A stretch of DNA of 64,000 bases. Source: Rhizobium leucaenae USDA 9039. GTDB lineage: Bacteria > Pseudomonadota > Alphaproteobacteria > Rhizobiales > Rhizobiaceae. Within the stretch, counting starts at the first letter, position 1; every line of letters begins with the position of its first letter. Both the position numbers and the translations under genes were made by a program. The stretch lies in assembly GCF_000426285.1 (NCBI RefSeq), contig NZ_AUFB01000002.1, forward strand, positions 248,001 to 312,000. Reading direction: 5' to 3'. Shown here in pieces: positions 7,445-16,239 of the stretch. The notes beneath the pieces were generated by a model. It did not search any database and was not told where the DNA came from. It saw nothing but the letters and a program-made list of their open reading frames with translations.

Positions 7445-10357
7445 TTACGCCCGCTTCGTCAGCGGAAATCGTTCCTTCAGCAGCCGCAGCACTGAGTCCG
7501 AGCCCATGGGCGGCCCGAAGATGAAGCTCTGGCCGTAGGCGCAGCCCATCTTGGCGAGTTCGAGTGCATCCTCTTCCGACTCGATGCCTTCGGCGACGAC
7601 GCGCATGTTGAGTTCGCGCGCCATGGAAATTACCGAGCGCAGAAGCACGGCCTTCTTGTCGCTTTCATCGCGCACCATCGCTTTGTCGAGCTTGATCGTG
7701 TCGAAGGGGAAGCGGGTGAGATAGGAGAGCGAGGAATAACCGGTGCCGAAATCGTCGAGCGCCAGGCCGATGCCGGCTTCGCGCAGCTTGCCGAGCACGA
7801 GGCGGGCCTGTTCCGGATTCTCCATCACCTGCGATTCCGTCAATTCGAGCTTGATGCGGTTCGGCTCGCAATGGGTTTTGGCAAGCAAGGCGCGGATATC
7901 GTCGTAGAGCTCGTTGTTGAGGAGCTGTACGCTCGACAGGTTGATCGAAACGAAGAGCGGCAGGTCGCCGGTCTGGCGCTGCCAGGCCATCAGATCGTTG
8001 GTCGCCTGCTCCATCGCGAACATGCCGAGCGGGCCGATGATATCGGAAGCCTCGGCGATCGGGATGAACTCCGACGGTGGAATATTGCCGCGCTTCGGAT
8101 GCTCCCAGCGCATCAGTGCTTCAAAACCGGCGACTTCGGCATCTTCCAGCCGAACGATCGGCTGGTAAACCAGCGACAGTTCCTTGCGCTCGACGGCACG
8201 GCGAAGGTCCGTTTCAAGCTGCAGACGATCGGTGCCGAAGCTGCGGAAAGCGGGCTGGAAGGGCTCGACGCGATTGCCGCCGGCCCGTTTGGCGCGGTAC
8301 ATGGCAAGCTCGGCGTCGCTCAAGAGACCCATAGCGCTCTCCTGCTGGTCGACCCAGGACGTCAGCCCGATCGAAGCCGTCAGGATGATTTCGCGATTGG
8401 CGAAATTGATCGGCACCATGATTGCCTTGCTGATCGCATCGGCGAAATCGGCGACCTTGGCCGGATCGCGTTCCGAAACGAGGATAAGGCCGAACTGGTC
8501 GCCGGAGAGCCGTGCTAGCGTATCCTGCGGCTTCATCAGGCGGCGCAGACGCCGCGTCAGCGCGATCAGGATGTTGTCGCCGGCAGCGACGCCGAGGGTA
8601 TCGTTGACCAGCTTGTAGCGATCAATGTCGATCACCATCACGGTCGGACGCACCTGATTGCCCTCCGGCGCCAAGGTGAGAACGGCCTGCAGACGGTCGA
8701 TGAAGACCTGACGGTTCGGAAGGCCGGTCAGATTGTCGTGCAGTGCGTCGTGAAGCAGCCGCTCGATCGAATTCTTCTGCTCGGTGACGTCAACGACGGT
8801 GCCGACGCAGCGGATGATTTCGCCGTTCGAGCCCAGCACCGGCCGGGCGCGGATCGACAGCCAATGGAAATGCCCGTCTTCGGCGCGGATGCGGAATTCA
8901 TGGTTCAGCCGGCCGCGGCGGTGTTCGAGGAGCACGTCGAGCGTTGCCCGGAAGCGGTCGCGGTCGTCAGGGTGCAGGCGCGGCAGCCAGTTGCGCGCTG
9001 CGCCGTGCATGGTGCCCGGAGACAGGCCGAGTTTCACCGAGATATCCGGCGTCGTCACCACGCGGTCGCGCGCCACGTCCCAGTCCCAAACGGTATCGCC
9101 GGAACCGGTGAGCGCCAGGGATTGCCGCTCGAGATCGGAAAACAGGCCTTGCTGAAATGCGCCGCCGGCAAAGGCATGCTGCATCACCGTGAAACCGATC
9201 AGCAGCACGATCAGAACGAGGCCGCCGCCGAGCGCCGGCTGGATGATGTCGTTGTCGAGCTTGCCCGTTATCGTCATCCAGGCGCCGAACAGCCAGACCA
9301 GGATCAGCGCCCAGGCGGGCACCAGCAGAATGGCGCGGTCGTAGCGGCTGAAGCCGAGATAGATGATCAGCAGCAGGCCCGCCGTTGCCGTCAGAGCCAG
9401 CGACAGTCGCGCGACGCCGGCCGCGATCGACGGATCATAGATCGCGACGCCGAAGAGAAGGGCGAGACCGAGCACCCAGGCAAGCGTCACATAACCGAGA
9501 TGCGCATGCCAGCGATTGAGGTTCAGATAGGTGAAGAGGAAGATCACCAGGCTCGACGCGAGCGCCACCTCCGCACAGGCGCGCCATATTCGCTGATCGC
9601 TGGAAGTGATGCTGATGAGTTTACCGAGAAAACCGAAATCGACGCAGATGTAGCCGAGCACCGCCCAGGCAAGCGCAGCGGTCGCCGGCAGCATCGAGGT
9701 GCCTTTGACGACGAAGAGAATGGTCAGGAACACCGCCAGCAGACCGGCAATGCCGAGCACGATGCCGCGATAGAGCGTGAAGGCGTTGACCGTGTCCTTG
9801 TAGGCGTTCGGTTCCCAGAGGTAGAGCTGCGGCAGGTTCGGCGAGGAGAGTTCGGCGACAAAGGTGACGACTGCGCCAGGGTTCAGCGTGATACGGAAAA
9901 CATCCGCCTCGTCGCTCGGCTGCCGGTCGAGAGCAAAGCCTTCACTCGGCGTGATGGCGATGATGCGTTGCGAGCCGAGATCCGGCCAGAACAATTTCGA
10001 GTTCACCAGACGGAAGTGAGGCGCGACGATGACGCGTTCGAGCTGCTCTTCCGAAACATTGGCGAGTGCGAAGACCGCCCAGTCGCCCTGGTGGTTCGGC
10101 GACGAGGATCGTACCTCAATACGGCGGCGAATGCCGTCGGCGCCGGCTGCTGTGGAAACCTGAAAGGCTTCACCCTGATTGGTGTAGATCTCGGTCGTCG
10201 CCGTCAGGTCGAGCGCGGTATCGTCGCGCGAAATCTTCACGGGCTCGGCTGCATGCGCCATGCCGGCAAGCAGGAACAACATGACAGCCGCGAGCGTCGC
10301 GAGGATCGCGGACAACCATTTGGTCAACGGCGGGGCCGGCGTTAGGTCGACGGTCAT
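7445..10357 (-). CDS. Membrane GGDEF-EAL protein with 7-TM sensor region and PAS domain
   Basis: This 970-residue protein turns over cyclic di-GMP at the inner membrane. In order: signal peptide (about 1-36), periplasmic beta-rich domain, a seven-helix membrane block (about 200-400, 7TMR-DISM-like), a PAS domain (about 420-530), GGDEF (about 535-700) and EAL (about 715-965). The GGDEF site reads SGDQF (about residue 617), so cyclase activity is doubtful. The EAL domain keeps EALMRW (about 746) and DDFGTGYSSL (about 870), so it probably works as a phosphodiesterase. The start overlaps the upstream acetyltransferase stop (ATGA), which suggests coupled translation. Confidence 0.88.
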   Translation of the reverse strand: MTVDLTPAPPLTKWLSAILATLAAVMLFLLAGMAHAAEPVKISRDDTALDLTATTEIYTNQGEAFQVSTAAGADGIRRRIEVRSSSPNHQGDWAVFALANVSEEQLERVIVAPHFRLVNSKLFWPDLGSQRIIAITPSEGFALDRQPSDEADVFRITLNPGAVVTFVAELSSPNLPQLYLWEPNAYKDTVNAFTLYRGIVLGIAGLLAVFLTILFVVKGTSMLPATAALAWAVLGYICVDFGFLGKLISITSSDQRIWRACAEVALASSLVIFLFTYLNLNRWHAHLGYVTLAWVLGLALLFGVAIYDPSIAAGVARLSLALTATAGLLLIIYLGFSRYDRAILLVPAWALILVWLFGAWMTITGKLDNDIIQPALGGGLVLIVLLIGFTVMQHAFAGGAFQQGLFSDLERQSLALTGSGDTVWDWDVARDRVVTTPDISVKLGLSPGTMHGAARNWLPRLHPDDRDRFRATLDVLLEHRRGRLNHEFRIRAEDGHFHWLSIRARPVLGSNGEIIRCVGTVVDVTEQKNSIERLLHDALHDNLTGLPNRQVFIDRLQAVLTLAPEGNQVRPTVMVIDIDRYKLVNDTLGVAAGDNILIALTRRLRRLMKPQDTLARLSGDQFGLILVSERDPAKVADFADAISKAIMVPINFANREIILTASIGLTSWVDQQESAMGLLSDAELAMYRAKRAGGNRVEPFQPAFRSFGTDRLQLETDLRRAVERKELSLVYQPIVRLEDAEVAGFEALMRWEHPKRGNIPPSEFIPIAEASDIIGPLGMFAMEQATNDLMAWQRQTGDLPLFVSINLSSVQLLNNELYDDIRALLAKTHCEPNRIKLELTESQVMENPEQARLVLGKLREAGIGLALDDFGTGYSSLSYLTRFPFDTIKLDKAMVRDESDKKAVLLRSVISMARELNMRVVAEGIESEEDALELAKMGCAYGQSFIFGPPMGSDSVLRLLKERFPLTKRA

Positions 10358-11001
10358 GGTTTGTCGGATTTTCTGCTCAGGTCGGCATCGGATGCCAACC
10401 GGGAAAACATCACGTGATCACGCCACTGACCGTTAATTTTTAGATAACCGCGCAAATGACCTTCCCGCTGGAAACCGGCCTTTTCCAAAAGCCGCATGCT
10501 ACGCTCGTTATCCGGAATACAGGCTGCTTCAATACGGTGCAACTCAAGTCCGGAAAAGATATAGGGTATAACCAACTGAAGTGCGGCGAACATATGGCCC
10601 TGGCCTGAATGCCGCTCGCCCATCCAATAACCAATCATGCAGCTTTGTGCAGCGCCACGGCGGATGTAACCAATCGTTATGCCACCCAGCAAGGTCATAT
10701 TCTCTTTAAGGAAAATAAAAAGTGGAATGGCCTGGCCGGAGCTATATTCCTGTTTTCCCCGAATGACGCGGGCGCGGTAGGCGCCCTCGGTCAGTTCGTC
10801 ATGTCGCCAGGTGGGCTCCCAGGGTTCCAGGAAACGCCGGCTTTCGGCGCGCAGCCGGTGCCACTGATTGAAATCGGAATAGCGGGGCAGACGCAGCAGA
10901 TAGGTCGCGTTTTCGAGTTCAACCGCGTCCGGATGACGTGACAGAAACCGAAAGACCGATTTTTGCATTCCGCCCAATACTCCCCGGAAGATTGAACCCA
11001 T
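10354..11001 (-). CDS. GNAT acetyltransferase, RimJ-like
   Basis: This 215-residue protein has the RimJ/RimL-type GNAT fold: ITIGYIRRGAAQSCMIGYWMGERHSGQGHM is split around the acetyl-CoA pocket and ELHRIEAACIPDNERSMRLLEKAGFQREG closes the fold. It probably acetylates an N-terminal amine of a protein. It sits between the M16 peptidase gene (16 bp upstream) and the GGDEF-EAL gene (4 bp overlap), in one minus-strand run. A second possible start at 10968 (MQKSVFRFLSR) has GGGGAG upstream and may be the true one. Confidence 0.85.
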   Translation of the reverse strand: MGSIFRGVLGGMQKSVFRFLSRHPDAVELENATYLLRLPRYSDFNQWHRLRAESRRFLEPWEPTWRHDELTEGAYRARVIRGKQEYSSGQAIPLFIFLKENMTLLGGITIGYIRRGAAQSCMIGYWMGERHSGQGHMFAALQLVIPYIFSGLELHRIEAACIPDNERSMRLLEKAGFQREGHLRGYLKINGQWRDHVMFSRLASDADLSRKSDKP

Positions 11002-11016
11002 CGACGCGCGATGCGG

Positions 11017-12315
11017 TTAGCCGCTCGCGCTTTTGGAGGCGGGGGTCGACGATGATAAGGATGTCACGATATCTTCCATCGGCGCCAACTGCTCCAACGG
11101 TCCGATCGCCGAGAGCGTCGGCACCGTGTCGAAGAACAGGCGGCCGGATAGATCGGTCAGCCGGTCGATGGTAATGCCTTGCAGCCGCTCCAGCATTTCC
11201 TGATTTGGAATCGGCCGGCCGTAGAGCATCATCTGGCGCGCGATCTGGCCGGCGCGGGCCGCCGGGCTTTCCTGACCCATCAGCAACTGCGCGCGAATCT
11301 GGGCGCGAGCGCGCTCGATTTCCTGCTGTTCGATCTTATGGGAGGATTTGTGCAGCTCGTCGACGATGACCGGCAGCAGTTCCGGCAGGTTTTCGCCGCC
11401 GGTCGCGGCATGGATGCCGAAGATGCCAGTGTCGGAAAAGCCCCAATGGAAGGCATAGACGGAATAACAGAGACCGCGGAACTCGCGTACTTCCTGGAAC
11501 AGCCGCGAGGACATGCCGCCGCCGAGGATGTTGGCGAGGATCTGCGAGCAGTAGAAATCGCGCGTGTGATAGGCGCGACCTTCGAAGCCGAGCAGAATCT
11601 GCGCATCCATCAGGTCGCGCGTCTCGCGGATATTGCCGCCGATATAGCGGGCAGGCTCGATGACGGGCGGCGCCGAGGGCTTGGTCGGCAGGGTAGAGAA
11701 ACGCTCTTCGACCTGGCGCACGAAGCTTTCGTGATCCACCGCGCCGGCGGCCACCACGAACATGCGGTCGGTCGTGTAGTTCCGGCTGAGATAACCGCGG
11801 ATTTGATCCGGCGAGAAGGAGACGACGGTCTCCGGCGTGCCCAGAATAGCGCGGCCGAGCGTCTGGCCGCGATAGGCGACTTCGGAAAATTTGTCGAAGA
11901 CCACATCGTCGGGCGTGTCGTTCGCAGCGTTGATTTCCTGCAGGATGACCTGCTTTTCGCGCTGCAGTTCATCCTCGTCGAAGGCGGATTCGGTGAGGAT
12001 ATCAGCGAGGATATCGACGGCGAGCGGCACATGATCTTTCAGCACGCGGGCATAATAGGATGTCGTCTCGGTCGAGGTGGCGGCATTGACTTCGCCGCCG
12101 ACATTCTCGATTTCCTCGGCGATCTCACGCGCCGTGCGACGGGCCGTGCCCTTGAACGCCATGTGTTCCAGCAGATGCGCGATGCCGTGTTCCGCCTCGG
12201 TTTCATTACGCGAACCCGATTTGATCCAGACGCCGAGTGCCACGCTTTCGAGGTGTGGCATCGTCTGGGTCGCTACTGTCAGCCCGGACGCAAGCCGGGT
12301 GCACTCCACTGTCAT
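11017..12315 (-). CDS. M16 family zinc peptidase (mitochondrial processing peptidase-like)
   Basis: The 432-residue protein carries the inverted zinc motif HLLEH (His47, Glu50, His51) in GIAHLLEHMAFKGT, with the distal Glu expected near EINAANDTPDD, and two M16 halves (the second contains GGGMSSRLFQEVRE). It should be a cytoplasmic oligopeptidase, related to the bacterial relatives of the mitochondrial processing peptidase. The ATG at 12315 gives the family-like MTVECTRLASGLTV; an ATG at 12339 overlapping the thrC stop is the alternative. thrC lies directly upstream, an order common in rhizobia. Confidence 0.9.
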   Translation of the reverse strand: MTVECTRLASGLTVATQTMPHLESVALGVWIKSGSRNETEAEHGIAHLLEHMAFKGTARRTAREIAEEIENVGGEVNAATSTETTSYYARVLKDHVPLAVDILADILTESAFDEDELQREKQVILQEINAANDTPDDVVFDKFSEVAYRGQTLGRAILGTPETVVSFSPDQIRGYLSRNYTTDRMFVVAAGAVDHESFVRQVEERFSTLPTKPSAPPVIEPARYIGGNIRETRDLMDAQILLGFEGRAYHTRDFYCSQILANILGGGMSSRLFQEVREFRGLCYSVYAFHWGFSDTGIFGIHAATGGENLPELLPVIVDELHKSSHKIEQQEIERARAQIRAQLLMGQESPAARAGQIARQMMLYGRPIPNQEMLERLQGITIDRLTDLSGRLFFDTVPTLSAIGPLEQLAPMEDIVTSLSSSTPASKSASG

Positions 12316-12335
12316 CGTCTGTCTTTCTGCGTCTA

Positions 12336-13733
12336 TCATTCCCCGGCCCGGGCATGTTTGCCGATAAAAGTTTCAACGGCTTTCAGCTCGGGATCGAGGA
12401 CGTCGAAACGCTCCTCCCTGTTCATCAGTCCAGCAAGCCACGTCGGAAGCGCCGGGTCAATACCGCATGCCGATTTTACTGCCGCGGGGAATTTTGCCGG
12501 ATGTGCGGTCGCAAGCGTCACCATCGGGCTCGACGACTTCTCGTTTTTCTCCGCCACGAAGACGCCGATGGCCGTGTGCGGATCGATGAGATAGCCGGTG
12601 TTGTCGAGGGTTTTGCGGATCGTCGCAGCGACCTGTTTCTCGCTGGTGCGGCCGGCGCGGAAGTCCTTCTTGATGGTCTTCAGAGCCTTTTCGCCGATCG
12701 AAAAACCCTTCGATTGTTTCAGGCTTTCCATGGCAGCGCGCACCTTCGACGCGTCGCGGCCATGGACTTCGAACAGCAGCCGTTCGAAATTGGACGAGAT
12801 CTGAATGTCCATCGACGGCGCGGTGGTGGCCTTGACCTCGCGCATCTCGTAGCGGCCGGTCTTCAGCGTGCGCGCAAGAATGTCGTTCTCATTGGTGGCG
12901 ATCACCAGCCGGTCGATGGGCAGACCCATGCGCTTTGCAACGTAGCCGGCGAAAATATCGCCGAAATTGCCGGTCGGAACGGTGAAGGAAATCTTCCTGT
13001 CCGGGCCGCCGAGTGCGACGGCGGTGGTGAAATAATAGACCACCTGCGCCATGATCCGGGCCCAGTTGATCGAATTGACGCCCGAAAGTCTGACGCGGTC
13101 GCGAAAGGCGGTGTCGTTGAACATGGCTTTGACCAGGTTCTGGCAATCATCAAAATTGCCGTTGATCGCCAGCGCATGCACATTACCCGCCGTCGAGGTG
13201 GTCATCTGCCGTTGCTGCACCGGCGAGACCTTGCCATGCGGGAAGAGGATGAAGATGTCAGTGCGTCCGCGTCCCGCAAAGGCATCGATCGCCGCGCCGC
13301 CGGTATCGCCTGAGGTCGCGCCGACGATGGTTGCCCTTTGCCCGCGCTTTTCCAGTGCGTAATCCATCAGCCGCGCGAGCAATTGCATGGCGACATCCTT
13401 GAAGGCAAGCGTTGTGCCGTGGAACAGCTCCATCACGAAGCTGTTCGGACCTGTCTGCACCAGCGGCGCGACGGCCGGATGGCGGAAGGTGGCATAGGCT
13501 TCGTCGATCATGCCGCGGAAGACATCGTCCGGAATTTCGCCGTTGGTGAAGGGCGACAGCACGGCGAAGGCGACCTCCTGATAGCTCTTGCCGCGGAAGG
13601 CGCGAATCTCTTTTTTCGTGAGGGTCGGCCATTCGCGGGGGACATAGAGCCCGCCATCACGCGCAAGGCCGGCCAGAAGGGCGTCGCAGAAGCCAAGGGC
13701 AGGGGCTTCTCCCCGCGTTGAAATATAGTCCAC
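12336..13733 (-). CDS. thrC: Threonine synthase
   Basis: This 465-residue PLP enzyme converts O-phosphohomoserine to threonine, the last step of threonine synthesis. The PLP lysine is Lys112 in TTLAFKDVAMQLL, and GATSGDTGGAA binds the cofactor phosphate. The N-terminus MDYISTRGEAPALGFCDALLAGLA is typical of the longer, Gram-negative/fungal type. It is first in a minus-strand run with the M16 peptidase, acetyltransferase and GGDEF-EAL genes. No leader peptide or terminator is evident upstream. Confidence 0.95.
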   Translation of the reverse strand: MDYISTRGEAPALGFCDALLAGLARDGGLYVPREWPTLTKKEIRAFRGKSYQEVAFAVLSPFTNGEIPDDVFRGMIDEAYATFRHPAVAPLVQTGPNSFVMELFHGTTLAFKDVAMQLLARLMDYALEKRGQRATIVGATSGDTGGAAIDAFAGRGRTDIFILFPHGKVSPVQQRQMTTSTAGNVHALAINGNFDDCQNLVKAMFNDTAFRDRVRLSGVNSINWARIMAQVVYYFTTAVALGGPDRKISFTVPTGNFGDIFAGYVAKRMGLPIDRLVIATNENDILARTLKTGRYEMREVKATTAPSMDIQISSNFERLLFEVHGRDASKVRAAMESLKQSKGFSIGEKALKTIKKDFRAGRTSEKQVAATIRKTLDNTGYLIDPHTAIGVFVAEKNEKSSSPMVTLATAHPAKFPAAVKSACGIDPALPTWLAGLMNREERFDVLDPELKAVETFIGKHARAGE

Positions 13734-13736
13734 GGT

Positions 13737-14045
13737 CTAGAATTCCTTTGGTCGCAAAATTGCCGGAGTGGTGGAGTGAGAGGGTAAAAGAACGAAGCGA
13801 TGGCAGCCCGTCTTTTTGCGTCGGATCAGCCGCGTGGTTTTCGCGTTTGCGCAACGCCCGTTCGGCTCTGTCCGGAGGGCGGCGGCTTGCGCCAATCTGT
13901 CGACGTCGAAAAGTGAGCCAAAACGGTGCCTACCCAATCGATTTTTCGCTGCGCCGCTGGTATAGACCATCGCCAAGTGTCATAAAAGGCCCGTCGAACA
14001 GGCTGCAGGCCGATAATGTGAATTATTGCAGAGGGTGGAATAATA
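13737..14045. other. Divergent intergenic region, thrC and lipoprotein gene
   Basis: About 310 bp between two divergent genes. Short open frames here have no family resemblance and no ribosome binding site. It presumably holds both promoters; I see no clear operator, attenuator or repeat. Confidence 0.5.
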
Positions 14046-14684
14046 GTGTTTGGCAAGGTTTCGCGTCGTCTTTTCTCCGCTTCGCTTATGGCATTGTTGG
14101 CTGGTTGTAGTTCTCTTGGTTTCGGCGGTGGCGATAAGCAGCCCGGAACGGATGTGACGGTAGCGCCGCAGGCAACGGCCGGCAATCCGTCCTCTGCCAG
14201 CCCCGCGCCGCAGGTGACCGGCGGCCAGGCCTATGTCGCCGGCAAATGCCCGCAGGTCGTGATCCGCGATGAGGCGTCCAGCTATCGCACCTACGCCAAG
14301 GGCGCCAAGGATGATCCGAACCAGTTGACCTATCAGGCATCGCTCGCCCAGGCGACGCGTCAGTGCACGACCGATGGCACCAATCTCAGCATCCATATCG
14401 TTGCGCAGGGCCGTCTTGTCGCCGGCCCGATGGGCGGCCCCGGCAAGGTGACAATGCCGATCCATGTCGCCGTCATGGACAACAGCACCGCCCTCTATAG
14501 CAAGACCGTCAATTTCACCGCGGAAATCCCGCCGGGCGAAACCACGACGCAGTTCCTCTTCACCGATGACGACATCAATGTCGCCGGCGGCTCCGGCGGC
14601 TTCACGGTCGTCCAGGTCGGCTTCGATCAAGGGCCGCAGAAGCCGGAAAAAGGCCAGAAGCCTATTCGCAAGAAGCATAAGTGA
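14046..14684 (+). CDS. Lipoprotein of unknown function
   Basis: This 212-residue protein starts with GTG and has a lipoprotein signal peptide with lipobox LLAGC (Cys at about residue 20), then a low-complexity Pro/Ala/Ser linker and a conserved-looking beta-rich domain (QAYVAGKCPQVVIRDEASSYRTY onward). The C-terminus is basic (KGQKPIRKKHK). It should be anchored in a membrane facing the periplasm. I do not recognise a named function; similar lipoproteins occur in other Rhizobiaceae. It is transcribed alone, divergent from thrC. Confidence 0.75.
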   Translation: MFGKVSRRLFSASLMALLAGCSSLGFGGGDKQPGTDVTVAPQATAGNPSSASPAPQVTGGQAYVAGKCPQVVIRDEASSYRTYAKGAKDDPNQLTYQASLAQATRQCTTDGTNLSIHIVAQGRLVAGPMGGPGKVTMPIHVAVMDNSTALYSKTVNFTAEIPPGETTTQFLFTDDDINVAGGSGGFTVVQVGFDQGPQKPEKGQKPIRKKHK

Positions 14685-14697
14685 GGTTGGGATTTAG

Positions 14698-14725
14698 GCA
14701 GTAGGCAGTACGCAGTACGCAGTAG
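14698..14725. repeat. Short tandem repeat after the lipoprotein gene
   Basis: Three to four copies of a 7 bp unit of the GCAGTAC/GCAGTAG type lie between convergent genes. Such tracts are common in rhizobial intergenic DNA and can vary in copy number. Confidence 0.6.
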
Positions 14726-14785
14726 CTAAAGGTCATCTTGTCCTTGCACTGCTGGCAACTAGCCGCAACATCTATTGCCTTTGCC

Positions 14786-15478
14786 TCACAAAACGCCTTC
14801 CCACTCCGCCAGCGCCATCACCACGCCGGGCAGATCGGCCATTCGGGAGATGACCGTTTCGGCACCCGCATCGGTCAACCGGTCGGCGTGCGAAGGATAG
14901 GTGTGCGAAGCGCCGGTGAAGCCGATGACGCGCATACCGGCGGCGCGTGCTGCGTGGACGCCATGGACCGAGTCTTCCACGACAATGACGTTGGCCGGCG
15001 CAACGTTCAATTGCTTGGCGCCGTGCAGGAAAATATCGGGCTTCGGCTTCACGCGATCGGCGCCGAGATCCTTGGCGGAATAAATATGCGGCGCGAACAG
15101 CTCCTTGTAACCGACCTTGAAGAGCATCGTGTCGAGCCGAGCGGAACTAGAATTCGAGCAGACGCAACGCGGCATCGGCAGGCGCGACAGGGCAAAAGGA
15201 ACGCCCGGAATAGCCTTCACGTCATTGGCGAGCCTCAAGTCCAGAAGCTTTTCGGACTTGTCGAGCAGCGATGCCGAGATCGGAATGCTCGCCTCACGCT
15301 CGACTTCGAACAGAATGTTCTGCCAGGTCATGCCGGAAAAGCGCTCGCCCATTTCCTCGGCGCTGATCGGGTAGCCCGCTTCCGTCAGGAGCTTGGATTC
15401 AACATCCGCCGCGATGATTTCCGAATCGACTAGAACGCCGTCGCAGTCGAAGATGATGAGGTCGAAGCCATTGCTCAT
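14786..15478 (-). CDS. HAD superfamily phosphatase (subfamily IA)
   Basis: The 230-residue protein has the HAD motifs: DCDGVLVDSE near the N-terminus with the nucleophile Asp, SNSSS as motif II, Lys in RVKPKPDIF as motif III, and VVEDSVHG as motif IV. It is a beta-phosphoglucomutase/phosphoglycolate phosphatase-like enzyme acting on a small phosphorylated metabolite that cannot be named from sequence. It is a single gene convergent with the lipoprotein gene. Confidence 0.88.
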   Translation of the reverse strand: MSNGFDLIIFDCDGVLVDSEIIAADVESKLLTEAGYPISAEEMGERFSGMTWQNILFEVEREASIPISASLLDKSEKLLDLRLANDVKAIPGVPFALSRLPMPRCVCSNSSSARLDTMLFKVGYKELFAPHIYSAKDLGADRVKPKPDIFLHGAKQLNVAPANVIVVEDSVHGVHAARAAGMRVIGFTGASHTYPSHADRLTDAGAETVISRMADLPGVVMALAEWEGVL

Positions 15479-15548
15479 GAGAATACACTGCCTTTAATGG
15501 GGCTCTGGATAGGGCATGGCCTTGTCCAAAAACTGCGTGGCGCTTTTT

Positions 15549-15578
15549 GGGCCTGCTCTGAATGGGCCTGCTCTGAAT
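15549..15578. repeat. 15 bp direct repeat, two copies
   Basis: The unit GGGCCTGCTCTGAAT is present twice in tandem, followed by another GGG, in the region upstream of the HAD gene. Confidence 0.7.
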
Positions 15579-15688
15579 GGGATTGTGCGGCTTTACACGA
15601 TGCTCCGGCAAACCTCAACCAACGAGCAGACATGGCAGTATTGCGTTGGGGGAAAGGATAAGCCGAGTTTTGGGACCGACTAAAAAGG

Positions 15689-16123
15689 TCAACCGTGGTG
15701 GGTCATGTTGAAAAAGTCGCTGCGCAGGCTTTTGGCATGCAATTGCCCGACTTGGACCTCATATTCCTCTTGAGCCGCCTGCCAGAAAGGCTGCGCCTCG
15801 GTGATCTTGCTTCGCCCGGCCGGCGATAGCTCCAACATCAGCCGACGGCTCCCCTCCGTTTCGGGCGCGCTGACGACCAGCTCCCGTTGCAGCAGTGGCT
15901 TCACGGCCCGCAGCAGGGTCGTACGGTCCATCAGCATCGCGGCCGCCAGTTCGTTCATGGTCATCCGCTCATTCTGCCGGAGGAAATTCAGGAGCGAAAA
16001 CTGCGTGCTGGTTATGCCGGTCGGCGCCATATGACGCTCGTAGAGTTTCGAGACGTGCCTCGCCAGTTGCCTGGTCGCCAGGCAATGGCACGCAAGAGGA
16101 CCAAGATTGTCTTCAGTTTGCAT
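15689..16123 (-). CDS. MarR family transcriptional regulator
   Basis: This 144-residue winged-helix regulator has the MarR DNA-binding segment MTMNELAAAMLMDRTTLLRAVKPLLQRELV and the wing TEGSRRLMLELSPAGR. The start at 16123 (MQTEDNLGPLAC) is chosen because a perfect palindrome, the likely operator, lies directly upstream at 16132-16147; the ATG at 16180 would place the palindrome inside the gene. Three Cys (in the N-terminal ACHC region) could serve as redox or ligand sensors. Its target beyond itself is not visible, as neither neighbour is divergent. Confidence 0.85.
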   Translation of the reverse strand: MQTEDNLGPLACHCLATRQLARHVSKLYERHMAPTGITSTQFSLLNFLRQNERMTMNELAAAMLMDRTTLLRAVKPLLQRELVVSAPETEGSRRLMLELSPAGRSKITEAQPFWQAAQEEYEVQVGQLHAKSLRSDFFNMTHHG

Positions 16124-16131
16124 AACAGGCA

Positions 16132-16147
16132 ATATGCATGTGCATAT
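16132..16147 (-). promoter_or_regulatory. Probable MarR operator
   Basis: Perfect inverted repeat ATATGCA, TG, TGCATAT, ending eight bases upstream of the MarR start codon. Size and placement fit an autorepressor site. Confidence 0.65.
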
Positions 16148-16239
16148 GCACCAAGTCAAGTTGTAGTCAAGTCCGACCAAGGACCGGACGACCCGACCGC
16201 ATTTGATGTTGCGTCCTTCTGAGGCGATGTCTCCGACGC

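Noticed and set aside
8738..10345. 535-codon plus-strand open frame
   Set aside because: Antisense shadow of the GGDEF-EAL gene, rich in Arg/Gln/Asp with no domain.
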